NCBI GenBank assembly: GCA_902362925.1
Contig: CABIYL010000005.1
Length of the DNA stretch: 64,000 bases
Source of the DNA: Pseudoflavonifractor sp902362925
GTDB taxonomy: Bacteria; Bacillota; Clostridia; Oscillospirales; Oscillospiraceae
Strand: one strand, 5' to 3'
This document shows positions 37,303 through 45,122 of the stretch, piece after piece. The notes under the pieces were generated by a model. It ran no database searches. It was not told the origin of the DNA and saw only the letters and a program-made list of their open reading frames with translations. Numbering within the stretch: position 1 is the first letter of the stretch; each line of letters begins with the position of its first letter. The position numbers and the translations under genes are program-made.

Positions 37303-38405
37303 ATGTACGAGACCATGTTCCAACCCATCACCATCGGGGGGCTGACGCTGAAAAACCGCATCGTCTTTGCCCCACCACCCTGGGCCTCTCCGAGGAGGAG
37401 TACCGGGAGAGAATCAGGGCCATTGCCGCCGGCGGCTGCGCCATGGTCATCATCGGCGACGTGCCCGTGGGCCGTCACGGCCCCATGTCCCTCTACAGCC
37501 GCAAGGGCTTTGCCCATTACCAGGCCCTGTGCCGCCTGGTCCACGAGCAGGGCTGCCTTATCTGCGCCCAGCTCCACCAGTCGGACAGCGACTTCAAGGC
37601 CATGCTCAAGTATGTGCCCGGCATCCTCACCAGGCGTATCTCCATGGAGGACCTGCGTCCCCTGCTCAACCAGCAGGCCTCCAAACTGGTGACCGAAATG
37701 TCCGCCGACAAGGCGGCGGAGATTGCCGCCTCCTTCGGTCCGGCGGCGGTCCGTGCGGCGGAGGCCGGGTTCGACATGGTCCAGGTCCACGGGGACCGGA
37801 TGTGCGGCAGCTTCTCTTCCGCGCTGATGAACCACCGCACCGACCGGTACGGCGGCAGCCCCCAGAACCGGGCCAGATTTGCCGTGGAGGCGGTGACCGC
37901 TGTGCGGAAGGCGGCCCCCGGCATGGCCATTGACTACAAGCTGCCGGTCCGGCAGGAGAACCCCCACTACGGCAACGCCGGTGTGCTGGTGGAGGAGCTG
38001 CCCACCTTTGTCAGCCTGCTGGAGCGAGCGGGAGCGGACAGCTTCCACGTGACCCTGGCCAATCACGCCAAGCTCACTGACACCATCCCGCCCAAAAACC
38101 ACCCGTATTTCTCTGCTGAGGGCTGTTTTCTCCCGTACTGCGACCAGGTGCGGCAGTACACCGCCCTGCCTCTGTGCGGTGTGGGCGGCCTGACCGACCC
38201 GGATTTTGTGGAGGAGCAGCTCGCCTCCGGGCGGATTCAGCTTGCCGCCATGAGCCGCCAGCTCATCGCCGATCCACAGTGGCCCCAAAAGGTACGGGAG
38301 GGGCGGATTCAGGAGCTGCACCGCTGCGTGCGCTGCAACAAGGCCTGTCTGGGCGGCATGCAGCAGCACAAGGGCGTCCACTGCATCTACGACAGGAAAA
38401 ACTGA
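37303..38405 (+). pseudogene. Old yellow enzyme-type NADH:flavin oxidoreductase, frameshifted
   Basis: The N-terminus MYETMFQPITIGGLTLKNRI is read in one frame from the ATG at 37303 (GGAGG upstream). The rest (TTLGLSEEEYRERI onward) is in the next frame and reaches a stop at 38405. The break is at the C-run 37370-37373; one more C would restore the family sequence FAPTTLGLS. The ~367-residue product would be an FMN TIM barrel with HGDRMCGSFSSALMNHRTDRYGG, ending in a cysteine cluster (RCVRCNKACLGG then HCIYD) that in 2,4-dienoyl-CoA reductase-like enzymes holds a 4Fe-4S cluster. It lacks their C-terminal FAD/NAD domains. It could be inactive, phase-variable at the C-tract, or a sequencing error. 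Confidence 0.75.
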
Positions 38406-38456
38406 CCTGACCCGGTATATTCAACCGGGAAAACAACAAAAAGGAGTTATTTCAAC

Positions 38457-38786
38457 ATGAACAAGAGTACAAAAATCTGGCTCTGGGTGGCGCTGGTCCT
38501 CTGTGCCGCCACCACCATTATGAACGCCTTCTATGGCCGCATGCTGTCCGTCGTCATCGCCGTGGTGGCCCTGGCTGGGCTGTGCGTGCTGCTCTTTGCC
38601 CAGCGGAAGGCGGGTTACCTGCTGATGTGCGCCTGCTACGTCCTGTCCTTCCTGGTGGGCGTGTCCCAGGGCCTGACCGGCGAGGCCAGCGTGATTGCCG
38701 CCGTGGTCATGTCCTTCATCGGCGCCGCCCTGGTGCCCGGCATTACCTGGCTGTTCCTCCGCCGGGACTGGGCTGCCCTCAACTGA
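38457..38786 (+). CDS. Small four-helix membrane protein, unknown
   Basis: A 109-residue very hydrophobic protein with about four membrane helices: IWLWVALVLCAATTIMNAF, LSVVIAVVALAGLCVLLFA, AGYLLMCACYVLSFLVGV and VIAAVVMSFIGAALVPGITWLF. No family recognised. AAAAGGAG precedes the ATG. It is 50 bases after the oxidoreductase gene and before a terminator, so it may be the last gene of the MarR operon. Confidence 0.65.
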   Translation: MNKSTKIWLWVALVLCAATTIMNAFYGRMLSVVIAVVALAGLCVLLFAQRKAGYLLMCACYVLSFLVGVSQGLTGEASVIAAVVMSFIGAALVPGITWLFLRRDWAALN

Positions 38787-38798
38787 AGAACCCCAATG

Positions 38799-38836
38799 CC
38801 GCCGCCGGAGGATTTTCCCTCCGGCGGTGGTTTTTT
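38799..38836 (+). terminator. Terminator after the membrane protein gene
   Basis: A GC stem (CCGCCGCCGGAG with CTCCGGCGGTGG) and six Ts. Confidence 0.9.
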
Positions 38837-38887
38837 GCCGGGAGCTGTGGTAGAATAGTGGATACTTGAGAGATTGGGGGTGAGGCA

Positions 38888-40009
38888 GTGCTCATCAAAG
38901 CGAAGGTTGTGGATATGGCGCTGCCCAAGACGGGGCGGATTTTTGCCGTCAGCGACATTCACGGCGCGGGAGACCTGCTGAAGCGGGCCCTGAAGCGGGT
39001 TGGCTTCGGCACGGCGGATACCCTCTTTGTGCTGGGGGATATTGTGGAGAAGCGGGCGGGCGGCCTGGCCGCCCTGCGGTACGTCATGGACCTGAAGCGC
39101 CGGTACCGGGTGCACGTCATCTGCGGCAACTGCGACGACCTGGTGCCCGGGTTCCTGGACGGCCGGGACGAGCTGGACCGGGAATTTTACAACCACTATT
39201 TCCGTTTTTTCAAGGACCGCAGCGTGCTGGTGGAGATGGGCATGTCCCTGGGGCTGACTCTGGAGGACTGTCTGGACCAGCCCAAGCTCCGTGCCGCCAT
39301 TGCCGAGCCCTTCCGGGCGGAAATGGACTTTATCCGCAGCCTGCCCACCGCCATCCGGACCCCCGAGCTGCTCTTTGTCCACGGCGGCGTACCCTCCGCC
39401 CAGGGCATCGAGGACATGGAGGCCTGGCGGTGCATGAAAAACGACAATTTTCTGGGCCAGGACAACCGGCTGGACCGCTGGTGCGTGGTGGGACACTGGC
39501 CCACCACCCTGTACCGGCCGGACATCCCCTGCTTCAACCCCATTGTGGACCGGGAGAAGCGGATCATCAGCATTGACGGCGGCACCTCCATCAAGGAGGA
39601 CGGCCAGCTGAACCTGGTGGAGCTGGACCGGAGCGGTATGGTGTCCTGGGTGGGGCTGGACCGGCTGCCCACCGCCCAGGCCCTGGACAGCCAGGAGGCC
39701 AGCGTCGGCTCGGTGAACATCCGCTGGGGCCGGGACAACCTGATCACCGTGCTGGAGCGGGGGGAGGAGTTCTGCCGCTGCCGCCACCTGACCACCGGCC
39801 GGGAGATTGACATTCTCACCGACTACATCTGGGAGAAGGACGGCCTCACCCTCTGCGAGGACTCCACCGACTATCGCCTGCCTGTGACAGCGGGGGAGCG
39901 GGTGTCCGTGGTACGGCGCACCTCCCAGGGGGCTCTGGTGAAGAAAAACGGCGTCACCGGCTGGTACACCGGACGGCTGACCGAACCTACTCCCGGTCTT
40001 TCCAACTGA
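38888..40009 (+). CDS. Metallophosphoesterase with C-terminal SH3-like region
   Basis: A 373-residue calcineurin-like phosphoesterase resembling Ser/Thr protein or nucleotide phosphatases. Metal-site motifs in order are VSDIHG (about 22), LGDIVEK (about 50), CGNCDD (about 79), FVHGG (about 162) and VVGHWPT (about 201). A tail of about 80 residues (LPVTAGERVSVVRRTSQGALVKKNGVTGWYTG) looks like a bacterial SH3 domain. It starts at a GTG (38888) after GGGGGTGAGG; the next in-frame ATG, nine codons later, has no ribosome site. Substrate unknown. Confidence 0.8.
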   Translation: MLIKAKVVDMALPKTGRIFAVSDIHGAGDLLKRALKRVGFGTADTLFVLGDIVEKRAGGLAALRYVMDLKRRYRVHVICGNCDDLVPGFLDGRDELDREFYNHYFRFFKDRSVLVEMGMSLGLTLEDCLDQPKLRAAIAEPFRAEMDFIRSLPTAIRTPELLFVHGGVPSAQGIEDMEAWRCMKNDNFLGQDNRLDRWCVVGHWPTTLYRPDIPCFNPIVDREKRIISIDGGTSIKEDGQLNLVELDRSGMVSWVGLDRLPTAQALDSQEASVGSVNIRWGRDNLITVLERGEEFCRCRHLTTGREIDILTDYIWEKDGLTLCEDSTDYRLPVTAGERVSVVRRTSQGALVKKNGVTGWYTGRLTEPTPGLSN

Positions 40010-40020
40010 TTTGAGAAAAA

Positions 40021-40058
40021 AGTGGGGCCGTTTCCTTTACACAGGAAACGGCCCCACT
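40021..40058 (-). terminator. Bidirectional hairpin terminator
   Basis: A 16-bp perfect stem (40021-40036 with 40043-40058). The T-run (CACTTTTTCTC) is on the minus strand, so it mainly serves the minus-strand small membrane gene. It may also stop the phosphoesterase transcript. Confidence 0.85.
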
Positions 40059-40093
40059 TAGATAAGCAGTTCATTTTTGAGCTGGGAGGGCGG

Positions 40094-40324
40094 TTATGCC
40101 TTCTTTTTTCCGGCAAAACAGGGGACGACAATAACCAACAGGCCCAGAACCACCTTTATCAGGCCCTGAACAAGGCTGTAGTTCACCAAACTTCTGACAA
40201 GCTGCGCCCCTTCATAATACTGCAGCACTGCTTGGCCGGTAACCGCATAGTGATAGAAGTCCGAAGCGCCCCAGGCAAGGAGCAGAACGGCGGCCAGAAT
40301 CAATGGCCATGATACGCGCTTCAT
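40094..40324 (-). CDS. Small membrane protein, unknown
   Basis: A 76-residue protein with two hydrophobic segments (WPLILAAVLLLAWGASDFY and IKVVLGLLVIVVPCFAG) and a Lys-rich end, so a small two-helix membrane protein. No family recognised. GGAGGCGAAC precedes the ATG. It stands alone, facing away from the rplU promoter. Confidence 0.6.
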   Translation of the reverse strand: MKRVSWPLILAAVLLLAWGASDFYHYAVTGQAVLQYYEGAQLVRSLVNYSLVQGLIKVVLGLLVIVVPCFAGKKKA

Positions 40325-40479
40325 ATGTTCGCCTCCCTGAAACCTCTATTATTTTTATGATATATCTTCCAGCTAAAGTATAGCATAGAACAGCGCGCAG
40401 GGCAACCGGCCGCAGCACGCCCTTATGGGCCAGAGGAGAGATAGGGAAACATTTTTCCTGAAAAGAGCTGCAAAATCCC

Positions 40480-40508
40480 TTGACTTTGGGCTTTTTGGCT
40501 GATATACT
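40480..40508 (+). promoter_or_regulatory. Promoter of rplU-prp-rpmA
   Basis: TTGACT (40480-40485) and TATACT (40503-40508) with a 17-base spacer. Confidence 0.8.
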
Positions 40509-40512
40509 ATCT

Positions 40513-40575
40513 TAGCCGCTTTGAACAGGTCGCAAGTGAGCATTCGCTCCGCCTGCAACAGCGAGCCCGTAATGA
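40513..40575 (+). promoter_or_regulatory. Ribosomal protein L21 leader
   Basis: The stretch with AACAGGTCGCAAGTGAGC, CATTCGCT, GCCTG and AACAGCGAGCCC matches the layout of the L21 leader RNA found before rplU in Firmicutes, where L21 represses its own operon. AGCG/CGCT segments can pair around the GTGAGC region. The assignment rests on recall of the family pattern and the exact context. Confidence 0.75.
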
Positions 40576-40589
40576 AGGAGTGAAACAGA

Positions 40590-40901
40590 ATGCACGCAAT
40601 TATCGAGACCGGCGGCAAGCAGTTCAAGGTGACCGAGGGCGATACCCTCTTCATCGAGAAGCTGCCCGTGGAGTCCGGCGAGACCGTCACCTTTGACAAG
40701 GTCCTGGCCGTCATCGACGGCGACAAGATCACCGTGGGCACCCCCGTGGTGGCCGGCGCCAAGGTGGACGCCAGCGTTGTGAAGAACGGCAAGGGCAAGA
40801 AGGTCATCGTCTTCAAGTACAACCCCAAGAAGGGTTACAGCCGCAAGCAGGGTCACCGTCAGCCCTACACCAAGGTGACCATCGGCAAGATCTCCGTGTA
40901 A
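40590..40901 (+). CDS. rplU: 50S ribosomal protein L21
   Basis: The 103-residue L21 has MHAIIETGGKQFKVTEGD at the N-terminus, VGTPVVAGAKVDASVV in the middle and the basic KKGYSRKQGHRQPYTKVTIGKI tail. It binds 23S rRNA in the large subunit. GAAGGAGTG precedes the ATG. Its TAA overlaps the ATG of prp (TAATG). Preceded by its autoregulatory leader. Confidence 0.98.
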   Translation: MHAIIETGGKQFKVTEGDTLFIEKLPVESGETVTFDKVLAVIDGDKITVGTPVVAGAKVDASVVKNGKGKKVIVFKYNPKKGYSRKQGHRQPYTKVTIGKISV

Positions 40902-41233
40902 TGATTACCGCATCATTCCGGATGACCGGCGACCGCATTGATGGTTTTACCGTAAAGGGCCACAGCGGTTACGCCGACGAGGGGCATGATATCGTCTGCG
41001 CCGCCGTCACCAGCGCCGTCCGCCTCACCGAGTGCGCCGTCAACGACGTGCTTGGGCTGGAGGCCAGCGTAAAGGTGAGAGAGCGGGACGCGGCCATCAC
41101 CCTCCGCCTCCCCGGCGGGCTGGGCGAGGAGAATGAGAGCACCTGTCAGACCCTTCTGACCGCCCTCATGGTCTACCTCACCGAGCTCCACGGCGAGTAT
41201 CCCGAAAACATTATCGTGGTGGAGGAGGAGTAA
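40901..41233 (+). CDS. prp: Ribosomal-processing cysteine protease Prp
   Basis: A 110-residue cysteine protease that removes the N-terminal extension of L27 in Firmicutes. The catalytic His is in GHSGYADEGHDIVCAAV and the Cys follows in the same stretch. It lies in the conserved position between rplU and rpmA, overlapping rplU by one base. The L27 encoded next has the matching cleavable extension, which supports the assignment. Confidence 0.95.
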   Translation: MITASFRMTGDRIDGFTVKGHSGYADEGHDIVCAAVTSAVRLTECAVNDVLGLEASVKVRERDAAITLRLPGGLGEENESTCQTLLTALMVYLTELHGEYPENIIVVEEE

Positions 41234-41283
41234 GTCCTCTCCGCCCGACATTAATCTGCACACTGTCTGGAGGTGTACGACAC

Positions 41284-41568
41284 ATGCTGAAGATTGGTAT
41301 TCAGTTCTTCGCCCACAAGAAGGGCGTGGGCTCCACCCGTAACGGCCGTGACTCCGAGTCCAAGCGCCTGGGCGTGAAGCGGGCCGACGGTCAGTTCGTT
41401 CTGGCCGGCAACATCCTGGTCCGTCAGCGCGGCACCCACATCCACCCCGGCGTCAACGTGGGCAAGGGCAGCGATGACACCCTGTTCGCCCTCAAGAGCG
41501 GCGTCGTGAAGTTCGAGCGGCTGGGCAAGGACCGCAAGCAGGTCTCCATCGTGGAGATCGCCCAGTAA
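41284..41568 (+). CDS. rpmA: 50S ribosomal protein L27 with Prp-cleavable N-terminus
   Basis: The 94-residue L27 begins MLKIGIQFFAHKKG. In Firmicutes Prp cuts after the FF to expose the mature end near the peptidyl transferase centre. The body (GSTRNGRDSESKRLGVKRADGQFV and RQRGTHIHPGVNVG) is typical. CTGGAGGTG precedes the ATG. Confidence 0.98.
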   Translation: MLKIGIQFFAHKKGVGSTRNGRDSESKRLGVKRADGQFVLAGNILVRQRGTHIHPGVNVGKGSDDTLFALKSGVVKFERLGKDRKQVSIVEIAQ

Positions 41569-41590
41569 CCGTTCTATATGGGTATACTAA

Positions 41591-41627
41591 GAGCCTCGGA
41601 CGGGACCCCGTTCGGGGCTCTTTCTTT
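41591..41627 (+). terminator. Terminator between rpmA and obgE
   Basis: A 14-bp stem with two G-T type positions (GAGCCTCGGACGGG with CCCGTTCGGGGCTC) and a TTTCTTTCT tail. Read-through may still feed obgE, which has no visible promoter of its own. Confidence 0.8.
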
Positions 41628-41644
41628 CTGAAAGGAGGTACCAA

Positions 41645-42922
41645 ATGCCGAATTTTATTGATACCGCCCGCATCACCGTCCGCTCCGGCAACGGCGGCAA
41701 CGGCGCGGTGGCCTTCCACCGGGAGAAGTACGTGGCCGCCGGCGGACCCGACGGCGGCGACGGCGGTCAGGGCGGTGACGTCATCCTCAAGACCGACCGC
41801 CACCTGTCCACCCTGATGGATTTCCGCTACAAGCGCAAATACGTGGCCGAGAACGGCCAGGACGGCCAGGGCAAGCGCTGCACCGGCAAGGACGGCGCCG
41901 ACCTCATCATCAAGGTGCCTGTGGGCACCGTGGTGAAGGACGGAGAGACCGGAGAGATTATCTGCGACATGTCCGGGGACGAGCCCTTTGTGCTGGCCCG
42001 GGGCGGCAAGGGCGGCTGGGGCAACCAGCACTTCGCCACCCCCACCCGGCAGGTGCCCCGGTTTGCCAAGGCCGGTCTGCCCGGCGTCACCCGTGAGGTG
42101 GTGCTGGAGCTGAAGCTGCTGGCCGACGTGGGCCTGGTGGGCTTCCCCAACGTGGGCAAATCCACCCTGCTCAGCGTGGTGAGCAAGGCCAACCCCAAGA
42201 TCGCCAACTACCACTTTACCACCCTCTACCCCAACCTGGGCGTGGTGTACGTGGAGGAGGGCACCTCCTTCGTCATGGCCGACATCCCCGGCATCATCGA
42301 GGGTGCCAGCGAGGGCGCCGGTCTGGGCCACGACTTCCTGCGCCACATCGACCGCTGCCGCCTGCTCATCCACGTGGTGGACGTGTCCGGCTGCGAGGGC
42401 CGGGACCCGGTGGAGGACTTTGAGACCATCAACAAGGAGCTGGCCGAGTACAGCCCCCAGCTGGCCAGCCGTCCCATGATTGTGGCCGCCAACAAGACCG
42501 ACATCGCCTTTGACCGCACCCTGGTGGACAAGCTCAAGGCCCACGTGGAGGCCAAGGGCATGACCTTCTATGAGATCTCCGCCGCCGCCCAGAAGGGTGT
42601 CCGGGACCTGGTGTACGCCGCCGCCCGGGCGCTGCAGGACCTGCCCCCCATCACGGTGTATGAGCCCACCTTTGTGGAGCGTCCGCCCCAGGTGGATATG
42701 TCCCAGCCTCTGGAGATCACCCACGAGGACGACCTGTGGATTGTGGAGGGCCCCTGGCTCCAGCGCCTCATGTCCAACGTCAACTTCGGCGACTACGAGT
42801 CCCGCAACTGGTTTGACAAGATGCTCCGGGAATCCGGCCTGTTCCAGCGGCTGGAGGAGATGGGCATTGAGGACGGGGACACCGTGTCCATGTACAACCT
42901 GGAATTTGAATATCAGCGGTAA
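41645..42922 (+). CDS. obgE: GTPase ObgE/CgtA
   Basis: The 425-residue ribosome-assembly and stress GTPase has a Gly-rich Obg fold (residues 1-158, with GGPDGGDGGQGGDV and RGGKGGWGNQHF). The G domain has G1 GFPNVGKST (166-174), G3 DIPG and G4 NKTD. The C-terminal OCT domain ends in YNLEFEYQR. AAAGGAGG precedes the ATG. The rplU-prp-rpmA-obgE order is conserved in Firmicutes. Confidence 0.97.
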   Translation: MPNFIDTARITVRSGNGGNGAVAFHREKYVAAGGPDGGDGGQGGDVILKTDRHLSTLMDFRYKRKYVAENGQDGQGKRCTGKDGADLIIKVPVGTVVKDGETGEIICDMSGDEPFVLARGGKGGWGNQHFATPTRQVPRFAKAGLPGVTREVVLELKLLADVGLVGFPNVGKSTLLSVVSKANPKIANYHFTTLYPNLGVVYVEEGTSFVMADIPGIIEGASEGAGLGHDFLRHIDRCRLLIHVVDVSGCEGRDPVEDFETINKELAEYSPQLASRPMIVAANKTDIAFDRTLVDKLKAHVEAKGMTFYEISAAAQKGVRDLVYAAARALQDLPPITVYEPTFVERPPQVDMSQPLEITHEDDLWIVEGPWLQRLMSNVNFGDYESRNWFDKMLRESGLFQRLEEMGIEDGDTVSMYNLEFEYQR

Positions 42923-42945
42923 GGGCTTTCGTGGCGCTTCCGCGG

Positions 42946-42980
42946 AAAAAGCGGGCTGCCGGATGGCAGCCCGCTCTTTT
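42946..42980 (+). terminator. Terminator after obgE
   Basis: An 11-bp stem AGCGGGCTGCC / GGCAGCCCGCT around GAT-type loop and a CTTTTA tail. Confidence 0.9.
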
Positions 42981-43093
42981 ATATCCGGAGGTATGCGCCC
43001 AGCATATTGTTTCGGGTGTGAAAAAACGGTAAAATGAGACAATACCCGGGAAATGACCGGTCAGAGCGGAGCGGAACAGAGCAAAAAGCGAAG

Positions 43094-43141
43094 AAAAGCG
43101 GGAGATGAGAGGACATTGTGTCCCCCATCTCCCGCTTTTTG
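43094..43141. terminator. Bidirectional terminator after rsiV
   Basis: AAAAGCGGGAGATG (43094-43107) pairs with CATCTCCCGCTTTT (43126-43139), with A and T runs on either side. It lies past the end of the minus-strand rsiV. Confidence 0.85.
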
Positions 43142-43168
43142 TGCGGAAAAATAAGGTATTACGGCGGT

Positions 43169-44032
43169 TTATCCCTGAGGCACCGGAATTTCAAATTCCT
43201 GCTGGCCCATATAGCCGGGGGCAATCTCGTACTTCTCGAAGATGACCACCGGGTTGCCGTTTTCATTGATATAGAACCGCTGGTCAGCGGTGATGGACTG
43301 GAAGCCCTCAATGCCGTCGGTGCCGTCAAAGTACACGTTGTCCGGGTCCTGGCTCCGGCGGTCAATCTCCTCCCGGATGACCTGGTTGGCGATCTCCTTG
43401 TAGTCCGGGCCCAGCATGTCCTGGAGGGTCAGCTCTTTTCCGGTCTCCAGGTCGATGTTGTAGCAGAAAAACTCGGTGTATGCGCTGGCCTTGGTCTCGG
43501 TCTTGGAGATGACAAAGGACAGATACTGGTCGTTCTGGCACTTGACCTCATAGTCCACGCTGATGATCACCGGCATAAACTCGTCCGGGTCGCCGCCGGT
43601 GGCCACAAAGGCCTCCTTGGTCTCCGCCGCACGGGCCTGCGCCTCTTCCAGAACCGCGTCGATGCGGGTCTGAATCTCGGTGTTGATGCGCTGCTCCAGG
43701 TCGGTGTTGCCCGTGTCCTCCACGGCGGGCAGGCGCACGTCAATGAGCCGCTCTTCGTCGGCGATGGAGTACTCGGTGACAGTCACCACACGGGCCAGAT
43801 CCCCCAGCACAGGCACCTGGTACACCGCGCTGGCAAAGGCGGGGCTGGCGTTGACCAGCAGCACGAAGCTGGCGCAGCAGGCGGCCAGGGAGGCCAGGGT
43901 TCTGCCCTGCCAGCGCCGGCGGCGCCGCCGCCGATCGCCCTCCTGCAGGGCGGAGGCCACCACAAAATCCAGCTCCGGGGGAATCTCCACCGACTGATAG
44001 CGGTTCTTCGCCTCCTGGAATTTCTCATTCAT
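43169..44032 (-). CDS. rsiV: RsiV-family anti-sigma factor (DUF3298)
   Basis: A 287-residue membrane protein. The N-terminal ~45 residues are cytoplasmic with a run of seven arginines, then one membrane helix (TLASLAACCASFVLLVNASPAFA), then an extracytoplasmic DUF4163/DUF3298-type domain (ETGKELTLQDMLGPDYKEIANQVIREEI ... FYINENGNPVVIFEKYEIAPGYMGQQEF). In Bacillus subtilis RsiV holds SigV and is a lysozyme receptor that is cleaved on lysozyme binding. Here the gene overlaps the ECF sigma gene by eight bases, the usual sigV-rsiV pairing. Lysozyme sensing is inferred from the family. Confidence 0.88.
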   Translation of the reverse strand: MNEKFQEAKNRYQSVEIPPELDFVVASALQEGDRRRRRRRWQGRTLASLAACCASFVLLVNASPAFASAVYQVPVLGDLARVVTVTEYSIADEERLIDVRLPAVEDTGNTDLEQRINTEIQTRIDAVLEEAQARAAETKEAFVATGGDPDEFMPVIISVDYEVKCQNDQYLSFVISKTETKASAYTEFFCYNIDLETGKELTLQDMLGPDYKEIANQVIREEIDRRSQDPDNVYFDGTDGIEGFQSITADQRFYINENGNPVVIFEKYEIAPGYMGQQEFEIPVPQG

Positions 44033-44528
44033 CGCGCAAATCCTCCCCTGTCATGTCCCGCAGCTTCCTGAGCGCCTTGTACAGCCTGGATTTTACCGTG
44101 TTCAGGTTGGCGTCGGTGGCTCGGGCAATCTCCTCCAGCTTCATGTCCTCGAAGAACCGCAGCTTGATGACCGCCTGTTCCCTGGGGTCCAGCCGGTCGA
44201 TGGCGTCGTACAGGTCCAGCCGCTCACCGGGGTCACGGCCGGCCGGGGCGCTCTGCTGCTCCAGCTCCTCCAGCGGCAGGATACGGCTGGTCCGGCGGAA
44301 GTGGTTCATGCTCTCGTTGAGGAGAATCCGGTAGAACCAGGTCTTGAGATAGGCCGGTTCCCGCAGGGTATCCACCTTGGAGAGGGCTTTGACAATGCTC
44401 TCCTGGACCACATCCAGCGCCGCGTCCCGATTTTTGACATAGCTGAAAGCCAGGCGGTAAAAATCCTCCTGGTGTGAGACGATATAGTCGGCGAGCAGCC
44501 GGCGGATGTCCGGGTCCCGTGACTTCAA
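44025..44528 (-). CDS. sigV: ECF sigma factor, SigV-like
   Basis: A ~167-residue ECF sigma factor: region 2 YRLAFSYVKNRDAALDVVQESIVKAL with YLKTWFYRILLNESMNHFRR, and region 4 LDPREQAVIKLRFFEDMKLEEIARATDANLNTVKSRLYKALRKLR. It directs RNA polymerase to envelope-stress genes and is held by the RsiV protein encoded downstream. An ATG 54 bases upstream (44582) is in frame but lacks a ribosome site and falls at the end of an ECF-type -10 box. The TTG at 44528 is therefore preferred, with AAAGGAG 13 bases upstream (long spacing). The start is the uncertain part; the gene is clear. Confidence 0.85.
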   Translation of the reverse strand: MKSRDPDIRRLLADYIVSHQEDFYRLAFSYVKNRDAALDVVQESIVKALSKVDTLREPAYLKTWFYRILLNESMNHFRRTSRILPLEELEQQSAPAGRDPGERLDLYDAIDRLDPREQAVIKLRFFEDMKLEEIARATDANLNTVKSRLYKALRKLRDMTGEDLRDE

Positions 44529-44556
44529 GGCGGAAAAATCGCTCCTTTGCGCACAG

Positions 44557-44599
44557 CCCCCGCATCCCGTCTCTCTGTTCATTAGACGGGATGCGGGGG
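44557..44599. repeat. Perfect 16-bp dyad over the sigV promoter and leader
   Basis: CCCCCGCATCCCGTCT (44557-44572) and AGACGGGATGCGGGGG (44584-44599) are perfect inverted repeats with an 11-base loop. One arm covers the -10 and spacer, the other lies in the transcribed leader. No T-tract on either side. Confidence 0.8.
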
Positions 44600-44611
44600 T
44601 GAAAAGTTTTC
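44583..44611 (-). promoter_or_regulatory. ECF-type (SigV) autoregulated promoter
   Basis: On the minus strand GAAAACTTTT (44602-44611) and CGTCTA (44583-44588) have 17 bases between AAC and CGTC, matching the Bacillus ECF pattern GAAAC-N16/17-CGT. It sits directly upstream of the sigma gene, so SigV would transcribe its own operon. Confidence 0.7.
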
Positions 44612-44637
44612 GGAAAATATAGTTTTACGGAAAAGAA

Positions 44638-45117
44638 TTACTTAAGACCCTCCACAGCGGTCTTGACAGCGTCGGCGTCGTTGGCCACGGCCAGCAGCAC
44701 GCTGGTGCCACGCTGCTCCAGCACGGCGTTCTCCAGCTTAGGCACCTCGGCGGGGGCGTAGTCCTTATAGGTGGCGGCCATGTCCTCCAGATAGGTCTTG
44801 AACATGTCCACGGCGGCCTGGGCGGAGGCCTCGTCCTTCCACACCGTCACAGACACCTGCTCGGCAAAGCCGGAGGCGGAGTAAGCCTTGGAGGCGGTGA
44901 GGGTGGAGTCGTCCAGCCCGTAGCCGGAGAAGTCGTAGAGCATGGCGGCGTCCAGCTCGGTCAGCTCCACGGAGAAGGCGCCGGAGTCCAGCACCGCCTG
45001 GGTGGCGGTCTCCGGGTCAAAGGCAGTGGTTCCGCTCTCGGCGGGAGAGGAACAGGCGCCCAGCAGCAGGCACAGCGCCGCCGCCAGGATCATCAGCTTG
45101 CTGAGAGAATGTTTCAT
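44638..45117 (-). CDS. DUF4358 domain lipoprotein
   Basis: A 159-residue lipoprotein: signal SLSKLMILAAALCLLLGACSS with lipobox LGAC, then a DUF4358 domain (LTELDAAMLYDFSGYGLDDSTLTASKAYSASGFAEQVSVTVWKDEASAQAAVDMFK). The family is unknown in function and is often found next to SGNH hydrolase and MBOAT acyltransferase genes in Clostridia. The SGNH gene is directly upstream (5-base gap); no MBOAT gene is present here. Probably anchored on the outer face of the membrane. Confidence 0.82.
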   Translation of the reverse strand: MKHSLSKLMILAAALCLLLGACSSPAESGTTAFDPETATQAVLDSGAFSVELTELDAAMLYDFSGYGLDDSTLTASKAYSASGFAEQVSVTVWKDEASAQAAVDMFKTYLEDMAATYKDYAPAEVPKLENAVLEQRGTSVLLAVANDADAVKTAVEGLK

Positions 45118-45122
45118 CGCAA

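Noticed and set aside
37443..38405. Separate intact reductase gene starting at the ATG 37443
   Set aside because: The family sequence clearly continues upstream of this ATG in the same frame and then into the other frame; a start here would lack the first strands of the TIM barrel.
44529..44582. ATG start for sigV at 44582
   Set aside because: No ribosome site, and it falls at the end of the ECF -10 box, so it would lie at or before the transcription start. Kept as an alternative only.
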